A DNA stretch of 37,113 bases from CAZSMK01 sp964608095 (GTDB taxonomy: Bacteria; Sumerlaeota; Sumerlaeia; MWCT01; JAGHBZ01), in assembly GCA_964608095.1 (NCBI GenBank), contig CAZSMK010000040.1, positions 1-37,113 on the forward strand, given 5' to 3'. The first letter of the stretch is position 1. Each line of letters opens with the position of its first letter. The translations under genes and the position numbers were made by a program. Of the stretch, positions 24,939 through 33,522 are shown piece after piece. Below the pieces are notes generated by a model. It did no database searches, was not told the origin of the DNA, and saw only the letters and a program-made list of their open reading frames with translations.

Positions 24939-26855
24939 ATGCAAACCTTGAAAGAACTTATTGAAGACGTTCTGGACACATCGGAACTTATTAAAGGAGT
25001 AGCAGCGGTCAAGAAGCCTAAAGGTAAATCAATTCTTTTCGGCGATGACATACGTCCCCTAACCGAGGAAGAGATTGAAACCTTGATCCAGAATGGTTGT
25101 TACAGTGCGGACTGGTCGGAGATTTCAGTCGTGAAGAACGGCTTCGATGTTTTTCGCGTTCACGATACCTGTTTCTGGGGCACCTGCGTGCTTGGGAAAT
25201 TCTCCGAGGAATCCGAAGCATCTCCCGGCGTTAACTTTCCCTGTGGGCTTTATAACAGCACCATCATAAACTGTGAAATCGGAGATAATGTACTTATTCA
25301 CAACATTGGGATTATGAGCAATTACGTGATTGAGGAAAACGCCGTTATCTGCAACGTCTCTGAATTGGTCGCTAATGAAAACACCGCGTTCGGTAACGGC
25401 AAGGAACTTGAAATCGCGATAGAAACAGGCGGCAGAGAGACCCTTGTTTATGCCGATATCACCATCCCTGTAGCGGAGACCGTGGCAACCTCGCGAGCAA
25501 ATAGAGACTTGCTCAAGCATTACGAGGAATTTGTCGCTGAGTACGTAAAGCGCGTGACCTCTCCAAAAGGCATAATCAAGCGTGGCGCTTGCATCAAAAA
25601 CACCAATAAAATATACGATCTTTTCCTTGGGGAAGCCGGTGTAATCGATAATGCCGGTCTTGTAAAAAACGTGACCGTTCTCAGCAATAAGGACGAGAAG
25701 ACAAGTATCATCGATGGAGCCTATGTGGTGAACAGCATTCTTCAATGGGGAAGCGAAGCCGCTTCCATGGCAATAGTGGATTCATCCGTCCTGACCGAAC
25801 ATTCTCATGTCGAACGTCACGGCAAGGTAACGCAATCCATTATTGGACCCAATACAGGAGTAGCAGAGGGAGAAGTCACCGCGTGCCTGGTCGGTCCTTT
25901 TGTAGGGTTTCATCATCAGGCGCTCCTTATCGCCGCGTTCTGGCCCGAAGGAAAAGGGAATATAGGCTATGGAGCCAACGTCGGCTCCAACCATACGGGC
26001 AAAGCGCCTGACCAGGAAATCTGGTGCGGCGAAGGCACCTTCTTCGGTCTCGGTGTGAACATCAAATTTCCCTCAGACTTTTCTCGTGCCCCCTATACTA
26101 TTATTGCCACTGCAGTGAACTCACTGCCGCAGAAAATCGAGTTCCCCTTCTCCCTGATCAACACATCCGCCGCCCTCTATCCCGGCATATCGCCCGCATA
26201 TAATGAAATCTTCCCCGGTTGGGTTCTTTCCGATAACATCTTTACGATTCGGCGCAGCGAGGGCAAGTTCAAGAAACGCAACAAGGCGCGCCGTACTCAG
26301 TTCGATTTCGAGGTCTTTCGTCCTGACATAATCGACATGATGCTCGATGCACGTGAACGCCTCAGCAACGTGGAACAAACTAAAGACATCTATACGGATA
26401 AGGACATCAAAGGTTTGGGAAAAAACTATATGCTGGAAAGAGGTAGGGTCGGCGGGATCCAGGCATACACACGCTACATTAAATTTTATGCGCTCTCAGG
26501 ATTAAAGAATCGAGTGGTGAAACTTCTCGATGAAGGAGCAAAAGATAAAATTAAAGACATCTACGACACTCAGACGAATGATGCGCGCTGGGAACATGAA
26601 CGGAGTATTCTTCTTGCCGAGTTCGACGAGAAGGATTTCAAGGCTCATCTGAAATTACTTGCGGAAATGCAGGAAGAGATAGCGAAAGATGTAGAAGAAT
26701 CAAAGGCAAAAGACGACAAACGTGGCAAACGTGTGATTCCTGATTACGCCGAGGCTCATAAACCCGCGGCTGAAGAGGACTTCGTTAAAGAGACATGGGA
26801 AGTTACAAAGCAGGTTCAGACTGAAATCCTGGATATTCTCAACAATAAACTCTAA
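24939..26855 (+). CDS. DUF4954-type left-handed beta-helix protein
   Basis: A 638-residue cytoplasmic protein resembling the DUF4954 family known from Bacteroidetes, spirochaetes and related phyla; its function is not established. Residues about 95-330 show hexapeptide-like turns (IINCEIGDNVLIHNIG, VIEENAVICN, SIIGPNTGVAEG), the pattern of a left-handed beta-helix as in sugar-nucleotide acyl- or uridylyltransferases. A second such stretch follows at about 335-400 (GNIGYGANVGSNHTG). Residues about 420-638 are helical and charged. No signal peptide. Strong start. A stable terminator follows. The resemblance suggests a sugar-nucleotide or acyl-transfer enzyme, but no active-site residue can be named. 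Confidence 0.82.
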   Translation: MQTLKELIEDVLDTSELIKGVAAVKKPKGKSILFGDDIRPLTEEEIETLIQNGCYSADWSEISVVKNGFDVFRVHDTCFWGTCVLGKFSEESEASPGVNFPCGLYNSTIINCEIGDNVLIHNIGIMSNYVIEENAVICNVSELVANENTAFGNGKELEIAIETGGRETLVYADITIPVAETVATSRANRDLLKHYEEFVAEYVKRVTSPKGIIKRGACIKNTNKIYDLFLGEAGVIDNAGLVKNVTVLSNKDEKTSIIDGAYVVNSILQWGSEAASMAIVDSSVLTEHSHVERHGKVTQSIIGPNTGVAEGEVTACLVGPFVGFHHQALLIAAFWPEGKGNIGYGANVGSNHTGKAPDQEIWCGEGTFFGLGVNIKFPSDFSRAPYTIIATAVNSLPQKIEFPFSLINTSAALYPGISPAYNEIFPGWVLSDNIFTIRRSEGKFKKRNKARRTQFDFEVFRPDIIDMMLDARERLSNVEQTKDIYTDKDIKGLGKNYMLERGRVGGIQAYTRYIKFYALSGLKNRVVKLLDEGAKDKIKDIYDTQTNDARWEHERSILLAEFDEKDFKAHLKLLAEMQEEIAKDVEESKAKDDKRGKRVIPDYAEAHKPAAEEDFVKETWEVTKQVQTEILDILNNKL

Positions 26856-26898
26856 TAGGGATAGGAACTCTTTGTTCCTTGTCTTTCACTCATGAGTT

Positions 26899-26942
26899 AT
26901 GGCAGAAAGTCTGTAACAGATTTTCTGCCATTGTTCTTTTTT
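26899..26942 (+). terminator. Rho-independent terminator of the DUF4954 gene
   Basis: A 15-bp stem with one G-U pair (ATGGCAGAAAGTCTG with CAGATTTTCTGCCAT, loop TAA, 26899-26931), followed by TGTTCTTTTTT. It ends 12 bases before the UPF0280 start, so that gene must have another promoter or rely on read-through. Confidence 0.9.
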
Positions 26943-26953
26943 GGGGGTAAAAG

Positions 26954-27673
26954 ATGGACAGGTTCTATAGGCGCATTATACAACCCGGCGGGCTGGTAGA
27001 AAACCTGGTCTCCGTTGAAGAGACCGACCTTCAGATTCTGGCGGAAAAAGATATCCGGGAAGTAGCAGAGAAGATTGTACGCCGGCTCCGAAAAGAGATC
27101 GAAACCTATATTGCTGCACATTCGGAATTCACGCGCGCTTTGTCTCCCCTCGAGGTTGACGATGCCGCCCCCGATACGGTCAAAATCATGGCGTCCGCTG
27201 CGTCCGCCGCAGGTGTCGGTCCTATGGCTGCCGTCGCAGGAACAATAGCGGAACTTGTCGGTAAGGCTCTTGCCACACAATCGCCTGAGATAATTGTCGA
27301 GAACGGCGGCGATATCTATCTGCGCTCCTCGTCCGCCCGTAAGGTCGCACTCTACGCGGGCACCTCTCCTTTATCCATGAAAATCGGCTTGAAACTTGAC
27401 CCCGTTCCTCACGGCATCGGCGTGTGTACCTCTTCCGCCACAGTAGGGCATTCGTTGAGCTTTGGTAAAGCCGATGCGGTGGTTATCCTGGGAATAAGTG
27501 CACCGCTGGCTGACGCCGTGGCTACCGCTACCTGCAATCGCGTGACTCTTCCCTCGTCTCTCGAGCCCGCGCTCGAGTTCGCTACGTCTATTGACGGTAT
27601 TTTCGGCGCTGTTATCGTGCTTGACAAACATCTCGCTGCCACCGGCACCGGTTTCGAAATCGTTGAACTATAA
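26954..27673 (+). CDS. UPF0280 family protein (ApbE-like fold)
   Basis: A 239-residue protein of the UPF0280 (DUF375) family, whose structure is related to the flavin transferase ApbE; its function is unknown. Conserved segments seen: FYRRIIQPGG at the start, AASAAGVGPMAAVAG (about 84-98), IIVENGGDIYLR (about 115-126), and GVCTSSATVGHSLSFGKAD (about 156-174), the last two matching the nucleotide/flavin-binding loops of ApbE-type folds. A GGGGGT site precedes the ATG. It may supply a flavin or redox group to another protein (inference). Confidence 0.9.
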   Translation: MDRFYRRIIQPGGLVENLVSVEETDLQILAEKDIREVAEKIVRRLRKEIETYIAAHSEFTRALSPLEVDDAAPDTVKIMASAASAAGVGPMAAVAGTIAELVGKALATQSPEIIVENGGDIYLRSSSARKVALYAGTSPLSMKIGLKLDPVPHGIGVCTSSATVGHSLSFGKADAVVILGISAPLADAVATATCNRVTLPSSLEPALEFATSIDGIFGAVIVLDKHLAATGTGFEIVEL

Positions 27674-27785
27674 TTTACACGTACCTTATTTATCCCTGTT
27701 CAAAGCAGCTCTCGGTTTGTTAGAATTGACACATCCCTTAGTTACCTGTTCAAATTGAATTTTATACAACCTTTGTTCCTTGCAC

Positions 27786-28598
27786 ATGAATATTCTCAAA
27801 AAAATAGTCGCTGCAACAAGGGAGCGTGTCGACCGGGCAAAAGAAATCCGTTCGGCTGAATCGCTCCGTGAAGATGCAGCCGGGGTAGTTCGCCCCGGGA
27901 AATCTCGCTTTCTTGATGCCTTGAGGCGAACCGATAACCGAATGCGTGTAATAGCGGAACTCAAAAAAGCCTCGCCATCCGCAGGTTTAATCAGGGCGGA
28001 TTTCGAGCCTATCTCGCTTGCAACCGAGTATTTTACCGCAGGGGCAGATGCCCTCTCGGTTCTCACTGAACCCGATTTCTTCCAGGGAAAACCGGACTAT
28101 CTGATTTCCGTTCGACGAGAGCTTCCCGAAATACCGATTCTTCGTAAAGATTTCATTATAGACGAGTACCAACTACTTGAAGCGGCGGCATGGGGTGCGG
28201 ATGCCGTTCTCCTCATTGCCGCAACCCTCGATGACGCGACGCTTAGAAGCTTCATTGCGTGTGCGGACGAACTTGACCTTGCCGCGCTCGTTGAAGTCCA
28301 TAACGAACAAGAACTCGGCCGCGCCATCAACATCGGCGTGGAACTCATTGGAATCAACAATCGCAACCTCAAAACATTCGAGGTCGACATCAGGCAGACA
28401 GAAAGACTGTGCCGATTGATTGAGAACAAAGAGGGGGTCATCATCGTCAGTGAAAGTGGCATCAAGACGAAAAAGGATATCGACTTTCTCCTCAAAATCG
28501 GCGTTGATTGCATATTGATAGGAGAGACGCTCATGCGCGCTGATTCGCCAGGTCACGCCTTGCACACGCTCATTTTTAGCGCCATGGGAAATCCTTGA
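27786..28598 (+). CDS. trpC: Indole-3-glycerol phosphate synthase TrpC
   Basis: Closes the indole ring from carboxyphenylamino-deoxyribulose phosphate in tryptophan synthesis. TIM-barrel motifs are complete: ELKKASPSAGLI (catalytic Lys, about 60-71), LTEPDFFQG, ILRKDFIID, LIGINNRNLKTFEVD and IIVSESGIKT. The ATG at 27786 is chosen over an in-frame TTG at 27780; 270 residues is the family's normal size. It is followed 17 bases later by trpB. No trpA, trpF or trpD is present in the window, so the pathway's genes are split around the chromosome. Confidence 0.96.
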   Translation: MNILKKIVAATRERVDRAKEIRSAESLREDAAGVVRPGKSRFLDALRRTDNRMRVIAELKKASPSAGLIRADFEPISLATEYFTAGADALSVLTEPDFFQGKPDYLISVRRELPEIPILRKDFIIDEYQLLEAAAWGADAVLLIAATLDDATLRSFIACADELDLAALVEVHNEQELGRAINIGVELIGINNRNLKTFEVDIRQTERLCRLIENKEGVIIVSESGIKTKKDIDFLLKIGVDCILIGETLMRADSPGHALHTLIFSAMGNP

Positions 28599-28615
28599 TT
28601 CATAAAGGACCTGTT

Positions 28616-29827
28616 ATGATTAAGAACCTTGAAAATATCGAACTGCCGGACGAAAGGGGACATTACGGTCCTTTCGGGGGATGGTACGTTCCCGAGACCT
28701 TGATGACGGCATTGATCCAGCTGGAGCGGGAGTATCGTCGCCTCCGCGATGACCCGTCGTTTAAGGATGAGCTCGACCGTCTGCTATCCGACTATGCGGG
28801 ACGCCCGACGCCCCTTTACCGCGCACAACGTTTTGCTCAAGCCATCGGAACTCCGGCTCATATCTACTTGAAACGCGAAGACCTCTGTCATACCGGGGCG
28901 CATAAAATCAATAACACGCTCGGTCAGGGATTGCTTGCCCGGAGATTGGGCAAAACGCGCCTGATCGCCGAGACAGGCGCCGGGCAACACGGTGTGGCTA
29001 CCGCTACGGTCGCTGCCCTGCTCGGCATGGAATGCGACATCTTTATGGGAACAGAGGACATGGAACGCCAGCGCCTGAACGTGTTCAGGATGGAGATGCT
29101 CGGGGCGCGCGTGATCGAGGTTACCGGCGGAACTCGAACACTTAAAGATGCAACCAACGAGGCGTTGCGCGACTGGCTCGCACGCGTCGACGACACTCAT
29201 TACATCATCGGTTCCGTCGTGGGCCCCCATCCGTTCCCCATGATTGTCCGTGATTTTCAATCCGTTATCGGGATTGAAACCAAAGAGCAGATTCTCGAAA
29301 AAGAGGGAAGATTTCCCGATTATCTCGTTGCATGTGTGGGCGGGGGGAGCAACTCGCTCGGTCTCTTTCACCCCTTCTTTTATGACCAATCGGTGAAATT
29401 CATCGGCGTCGAGGCGGCAGGGAGCGGACTCCTTACCGGAAAACACGCCGCAACCCTGCTCGAAGGCGAAGTAGGCGTTTTCCACGGAAGTAAGAGCTTC
29501 GTGCTTCAGACCGACGATGGACAGATCAAAACCACTCACTCGATATCCGCCGGACTGGACTATCCCGGGGTGGGTCCTGAACATAGCTTTTACAAATTAA
29601 TAGGACGCGCGGAATACGTTGCCGCAACCGATGACGAAACCGTCGAGGCGGAAGATCTGTTATGTCGGCGGGAAGGAATGCTCGCCGCTCTCGAGAGCGC
29701 ACATGCCCTGGCTCACCTTAAAAAAATCGCTCATACTCTCAAAGAGACCGACATAGTGGTCGTCTGTCTCAGCGGAAGGGGCGATAAGGACGTCGATACC
29801 CTCATCAAAAAACTCGGCTACGAATAA
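28616..29827 (+). CDS. trpB: Tryptophan synthase beta chain TrpB
   Basis: Pyridoxal phosphate enzyme that joins indole and serine to give tryptophan. Seen are YGPFGGWYVPETL at the start, KREDLCHTGAHKINNTLGQG with the PLP lysine (HKINN), AETGAGQHGVATAT, the phosphate-binding GGGSNSLGLF, and the C-terminal SGRGDKDVDTL. It is a standard 403-residue TrpB1 type, which normally works with TrpA; no trpA is adjacent. The start at 28616 follows AAAGGACCTGTT, and the frame does not overlap trpC when this ATG is used. Confidence 0.97.
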   Translation: MIKNLENIELPDERGHYGPFGGWYVPETLMTALIQLEREYRRLRDDPSFKDELDRLLSDYAGRPTPLYRAQRFAQAIGTPAHIYLKREDLCHTGAHKINNTLGQGLLARRLGKTRLIAETGAGQHGVATATVAALLGMECDIFMGTEDMERQRLNVFRMEMLGARVIEVTGGTRTLKDATNEALRDWLARVDDTHYIIGSVVGPHPFPMIVRDFQSVIGIETKEQILEKEGRFPDYLVACVGGGSNSLGLFHPFFYDQSVKFIGVEAAGSGLLTGKHAATLLEGEVGVFHGSKSFVLQTDDGQIKTTHSISAGLDYPGVGPEHSFYKLIGRAEYVAATDDETVEAEDLLCRREGMLAALESAHALAHLKKIAHTLKETDIVVVCLSGRGDKDVDTLIKKLGYE

Positions 29828-29929
29828 CCAACGCCTTTCTGTCACGCTTGATTTCGACGGTTCCTTCAAGTATAGATAATTGTTTTTTTGTATCCTGACG
29901 TTAGGTTCGTTACTTCGGAGAGGAGCGTT

Positions 29930-30913
29930 ATGATTTCAGAAACGTTAAAGGGACGCGACTATATCAGTACATTTGATTGGACAACGGACGAGCTTGAAAC
30001 TTTGCTGGCGGTAGCGGACGAACTGAAAGAAAAGAAAAAGCGAGGCGAACCTCATCATCTGTGTCAGGACAAGACTGTGTTCCTGATTTTTTTCGATAAG
30101 TCAACAAGGACACGCAACGCATTCGAGGCGGGAATCACCCAGCTCGGTGGACATGCCCATTATATCGACGCCGAAACCTCTCAAATTGCCCATGGCGAGC
30201 ATCCCCGTGATACCGGCATCATCCTCTCGAGCTATGGACACGCTATCGCAATTCGGCACGACCTGATACCCGGCGAAGGTAACCGCTATATGCGCGACAT
30301 CGCCCGATGGGCTGACAAACCCGTCATCAACCTTCAGTGCGATATCGATCATCCCACCCAGACCATTGCCGACCTGATGACTATGCGCGAAATCTTCGGC
30401 GCCAATCTCCGGGGATTGAAAATGGCGGTATCCTGGGCGTATACACCCGCTTACGCAAAACCGCTCAGCGTCCCACAAGGGCTCCTCCTTCTCATGCCGC
30501 GCTTCGGGATCGACCTGGTCCTTGCGTATCCACCGGAGTTTAACCTCATGCCCGACGTCATCAAGCAGGCGCAACAAATCGCACAGGAAAACAACACCAC
30601 CATTGAATTTACCGATTCCATGAACGATGCCTTCAAGGATGCCGATATCGTCTATCCTAAATCATGGGGTGTGCTGGAATTGTTCGGCAAGCCACAGGAA
30701 GCGCTTAAACTCGCCAAAAAGTACCAGTCATGGCAGTGCAACAGTGAACGGATGAAACTCACCCGGGAGCACTCGATTTATATGCACTGTTTACCCGCAG
30801 ACCGAGGAAACGAAGTCACCGACGAGGTTATTGACGGTCCTCGTTCAGTCGTGTTTCAGGAAGCCGAGAACCGCCTGCATACCGCAAAGGCGATCATGGC
30901 TTTGACAATGTAA
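29930..30913 (+). CDS. YgeW-like carbamoyltransferase
   Basis: A 327-residue aspartate/ornithine-carbamoyltransferase superfamily enzyme. STRTR (58-62) and HPTQ (141-144) bind carbamoyl phosphate, and HCLPAD (286-291) lies at the second-substrate side. Several stretches (SQIAHGE, NLQCDIDHPTQ, SWAYTPAYAKPLSVPQGL, DADIVYPKSWG) are like the knotted YgeW group rather than classical ArgF. YgeW genes in enterobacteria and gut anaerobes belong to purine (urate/xanthine) degradation clusters. An XdhC-like gene, also purine-related, follows 39 bases later. GGAGAGGAG precedes the ATG. Ornithine or acetylornithine carbamoyltransferase remains possible; the protein is shorter than Escherichia coli YgeW (about 396). 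Confidence 0.85.
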   Translation: MISETLKGRDYISTFDWTTDELETLLAVADELKEKKKRGEPHHLCQDKTVFLIFFDKSTRTRNAFEAGITQLGGHAHYIDAETSQIAHGEHPRDTGIILSSYGHAIAIRHDLIPGEGNRYMRDIARWADKPVINLQCDIDHPTQTIADLMTMREIFGANLRGLKMAVSWAYTPAYAKPLSVPQGLLLLMPRFGIDLVLAYPPEFNLMPDVIKQAQQIAQENNTTIEFTDSMNDAFKDADIVYPKSWGVLELFGKPQEALKLAKKYQSWQCNSERMKLTREHSIYMHCLPADRGNEVTDEVIDGPRSVVFQEAENRLHTAKAIMALTM

Positions 30914-30952
30914 TAAAAATGCAGAACTCATAGAACGTGTTCCTTCACCGCG

Positions 30953-31735
30953 ATGACTCAAAGTCTCGAAATACTGCACAAAGCCGTTGAACTCCTCGAA
31001 CAGGGGAAATCCGTCGCTATCGCAACCATCATCTCCACAAAGGGTTCTTTTCCTCGAAAAGAAGGAACCAGGATGCTGGTTTCGGAAGACGGTGAATTCT
31101 GGGGTACCATAGGCGGCGGTGCGGTGGAACGAAACGTACTCGATTTAGCCCGGTCGGCAATCCGTGATAAGCGGATTATTGTCGAGGAGTTTTCCTCAAC
31201 CAAAAACAACGAACAACCCAACAAGATGATATGCGGAGGGAGGGCGACAGTCGTGATTGAATCCTATCATCCATCGAAAGAGATACTTATTTTCGGCGCC
31301 GGTCACGTGGGTCTCGCTATCTATCAAATTGTTCATTTCCTCGGTTTCAACGTGACCGTGGTCGACGACAGAAAAGAATTTGCAACACCCGAGAGATTCC
31401 CCCACGCCGAAAAGGTTATAAGAAAAACCTTTTCCGCTTCGTTCAAACAGACCATGGTAACCAAACAGACCGCGATTATTGTGTGCACACGACGGCACGA
31501 TATGGATCAGGCATGTCTCGAATTTGCGCTGAAGACGGACGCGGCATATATCGGTTTGCTCGGTAGCCGGTCGAAATGGGCGCAGATCAAAAGAAATCTG
31601 AAAGACAAAGGATTCAAACCCGCTGAAATTCGCCGGGTGTATTGCCCCATCGGACTTGATATCGGCGCTCATACACCCGAGGAAATCGCCGTCAGTGTCG
31701 CCGCTCAACTCATACAGGTCGGCTCTTCAACCTGA
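30953..31735 (+). CDS. XdhC/CoxI-family molybdoenzyme maturation protein
   Basis: A 260-residue protein of the XdhC family, which binds the molybdenum cofactor, sulfurates or delivers it, and inserts it into xanthine dehydrogenase-type enzymes. The N-terminal XdhC_CoxI domain shows VAIATIISTKGSFPRKEGT, WGTIGGGAVE and the CGG motif (about residue 94). The C-terminal Rossmann domain has EILIFGAGHVG (about 110-120), and GLDIGAHTPEEIAVSVAAQL ends the chain. No xdhA/B or other molybdoenzyme gene is in the window, so the target is unknown. Confidence 0.93.
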   Translation: MTQSLEILHKAVELLEQGKSVAIATIISTKGSFPRKEGTRMLVSEDGEFWGTIGGGAVERNVLDLARSAIRDKRIIVEEFSSTKNNEQPNKMICGGRATVVIESYHPSKEILIFGAGHVGLAIYQIVHFLGFNVTVVDDRKEFATPERFPHAEKVIRKTFSASFKQTMVTKQTAIIVCTRRHDMDQACLEFALKTDAAYIGLLGSRSKWAQIKRNLKDKGFKPAEIRRVYCPIGLDIGAHTPEEIAVSVAAQLIQVGSST

Positions 31736-31744
31736 ACTATCGGG

Positions 31745-31936
31745 TCAAACCTCGATTCTGAGCTTCTTTGCTCGGCAAGGACAACCATAACGATAACGAA
31801 TGCCCTTCGATTCATATCCTTCCCTCAGGTTAACGCGAGTTGGCGTAAATATGCTTCTCAGTTTATCCCCCGCCTCTTTCGCTTTTAAAAATCCGAAATA
31901 GACGCCTTCCGGTTTTCCATTGCGAAAGATGCAATT
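31745..31936 (-). pseudogene. Possible C-terminal gene remnant, no start codon
   Basis: On the minus strand a frame reads through FRNGKPEGVYFGFLKAKEAG and ends YGCPCRAKKLRIEV followed by a stop at 31747-31745. Codon choice looks like the neighbouring genes, but no ATG, GTG or TTG precedes it in frame within the intergenic space, so only the tail of a gene may remain. Its stop codon lies inside the box GAGGTTTGACCC that also forms the tips of the inverted-repeat element at 32749-32987. Family not recognised. Confidence 0.3.
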
Positions 31937-31978
31937 ACTATGATTATAATTAAGTATAAACCCAACAGGAGGAGAGCG

Positions 31979-32734
31979 ATGAGAAGCATGAGCATGATAC
32001 TATTCGTTCCCATAATGTTCTTTGCATCCGCGTCTATGGCTTCGGATGCATCGACGGGGCAGGATAAGTTCGAATCGGATATGTTCAACACGACCTCTGG
32101 AACCCTGACCATGACATTCATCGGTCACGGCACACTCATGTTCGAGTTGAATGACATGGTCATTCATATCGATCCAGTCAGCCGGTATGCCGATTACGCC
32201 ACACTACCCAAAGCAGACCTGATCCTTATCACGCATGAACACGGCGATCACCTCGATAAAGGCGCAATAGAGAAAATCAAAATCCCGGACACGGAAATCG
32301 TGTTGACTGAAATCTGCCGGGAGCAGTTACACACTGGCATCGTGATGAAAAACGGCGACGTGAAAGAAGTGAAAGGCATCAAGATCGAGGCGGTTCCTGC
32401 GTATAACATCGTTCACAAGCGTGACAACGGCGAGCCGTTCCACCCTAAAGGCGTTGGAAACGGATATGTGATAATCCTTGGGGACAAGAAGGTATATATT
32501 GCCGGCGATACGGAGAACATCCCGGAGATGAAGAATCTGACCGGAATAGATATCGCCTTTCTGCCCATGAACCTGCCCTATACCATGACGCCTGAGATGG
32601 TTGCCGATGCGGCGAGCATGTTTAATCCTACAATCCTTTATCCCTATCATTATGGCACAACAAACCCTCAGGCCCTTGTTGATTTATTGAAAGACAAGAA
32701 GGATATCGAAGTCCGCATCCGCCAACTGCAATAA
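31979..32734 (+). CDS. Secreted metallo-beta-lactamase-fold hydrolase (UlaG-like)
   Basis: A 251-residue exported protein with signal peptide (cleavage near ASMA-S). The ATG at 31979 is preceded by AGGAGGAG and is preferred over an upstream in-frame ATG. The fold is the COG2220/UlaG type: TFIGHGTLMFEL start, zinc motif THEHGDHLD (about residues 79-87), AGDT near 177, and YPYHYGT near 219. Such enzymes hydrolyse lactones, phosphodiesters or other esters; the substrate here is unknown. Placement outside the cytoplasm is less usual for this group. Confidence 0.88.
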   Translation: MRSMSMILFVPIMFFASASMASDASTGQDKFESDMFNTTSGTLTMTFIGHGTLMFELNDMVIHIDPVSRYADYATLPKADLILITHEHGDHLDKGAIEKIKIPDTEIVLTEICREQLHTGIVMKNGDVKEVKGIKIEAVPAYNIVHKRDNGEPFHPKGVGNGYVIILGDKKVYIAGDTENIPEMKNLTGIDIAFLPMNLPYTMTPEMVADAASMFNPTILYPYHYGTTNPQALVDLLKDKKDIEVRIRQLQ

Positions 32735-32748
32735 GTTCAGGGGATCCT

Positions 32749-32987
32749 GGGGTCAAACCTCATTTTCCCTAAACTTTTCCGGCGCAAACGGTGAGTATTT
32801 AATTGGCGAGGAAATAAAAATCCCGTGTGTTGATGTAGAAATGCACCGTGCAGCACCTCCTTGGTGGCGTTGTCGTCTAACGTATCCTGGTGAAGAAACA
32901 TGGCGGGCAACATCCTGCAGCACAAAAAGATGATCGCATATAAGTTGAAGCGAAGAGGCGAGTTTAGGGAAAATGAGGTTTGACCCC
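32749..32987. mobile_element. MITE-like element with perfect 26-bp terminal inverted repeats
   Basis: Positions 32749-32774 and 32962-32987 are perfect inverted copies of each other over 26 bases, starting GGGGTCAAACCTC at each tip. The 187 bases between carry no recognisable transposase; the small leftward frame inside has no ribosome binding site. This is the design of a non-autonomous element moved in trans, probably by a REP-associated or similar transposase. It sits between the lactamase-fold gene and the export operon and could also act as a two-way hairpin. Confidence 0.8.
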
Positions 32988-33031
32988 AAAAGTCCCTAAA
33001 CTGACAATTATTCGTTAACCGGAGGAAAGAA

Positions 33032-33418
33032 ATGGTCTCCAAAATACGTGTGCTCATACCGTTTATTTTAATTGCTGGGGGTATCGTAGCAGTCATTTGG
33101 TTCCTGCATGATCGATCAGCCGCTGAATCGGATAGCATTTATGTTTCGGGCAATATCGAGGTGACGTCGGTGGAAGTGAGTTTCAAAATCCCCGGTCGAA
33201 TCGAGAAGCGTCCGGTAGATGAGGGTGAGGAAGTTAAATTCGGTCAGCTTATAGCGGTCCTGGATAGCGCAATGATTGAGCAGGAAGTCTCGTTACGCAA
33301 GGCTGAGCTTCGAGCAGCCCAATCCGCGTTGGCGGAATTGGCAGCGGGTAACCGCCCCGAAGAGATCGCACAAGCACAAGCCATTGTTGAAAAAGAAAAA
33401 CTCAACTTGATGAGTTAA
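33032..33418 (+). CDS. HlyD/YbhG-like membrane fusion protein, N-terminal part, frameshifted
   Basis: Start of a periplasmic adaptor that joins an ABC exporter to an outer-membrane channel. An N-terminal membrane anchor (about 5-23) is followed by the lipoyl-like half (YVSGNIEVTSVEVSFKIPGR, EGEEVKFGQLIAVLD) and the first coiled-coil helix. The ribosome binding site GGAGG is good. The frame stops at 33418 after EKEKLNLMS, in the middle of the coiled coil. The continuation is one frame back (-1), open from 33391, and reads DELIAGSRPQEIAAAEASLE, which is exactly what the family needs next. So one base is missing or extra between about 33391 and 33415, near two runs of five A. Confidence 0.75.
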   Translation: MVSKIRVLIPFILIAGGIVAVIWFLHDRSAAESDSIYVSGNIEVTSVEVSFKIPGRIEKRPVDEGEEVKFGQLIAVLDSAMIEQEVSLRKAELRAAQSALAELAAGNRPEEIAQAQAIVEKEKLNLMS

Positions 33419-33522
33419 TTGCAGGATCAAGACCACAGGAAATAGCGGCAGCGGAAGCGAGTCTCGAAAGTGCCCGGGTTAATGCAGTATATCTAAAGAC
33501 TGAACTTGAGCGGAGTACCGAG

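Noticed and set aside
33386..33415. Programmed -1 frameshift in the membrane fusion protein
   Set aside because: The A-rich stretch lacks a slippery heptamer in the zero-frame phase and I see no stimulatory hairpin; a plain indel is simpler.
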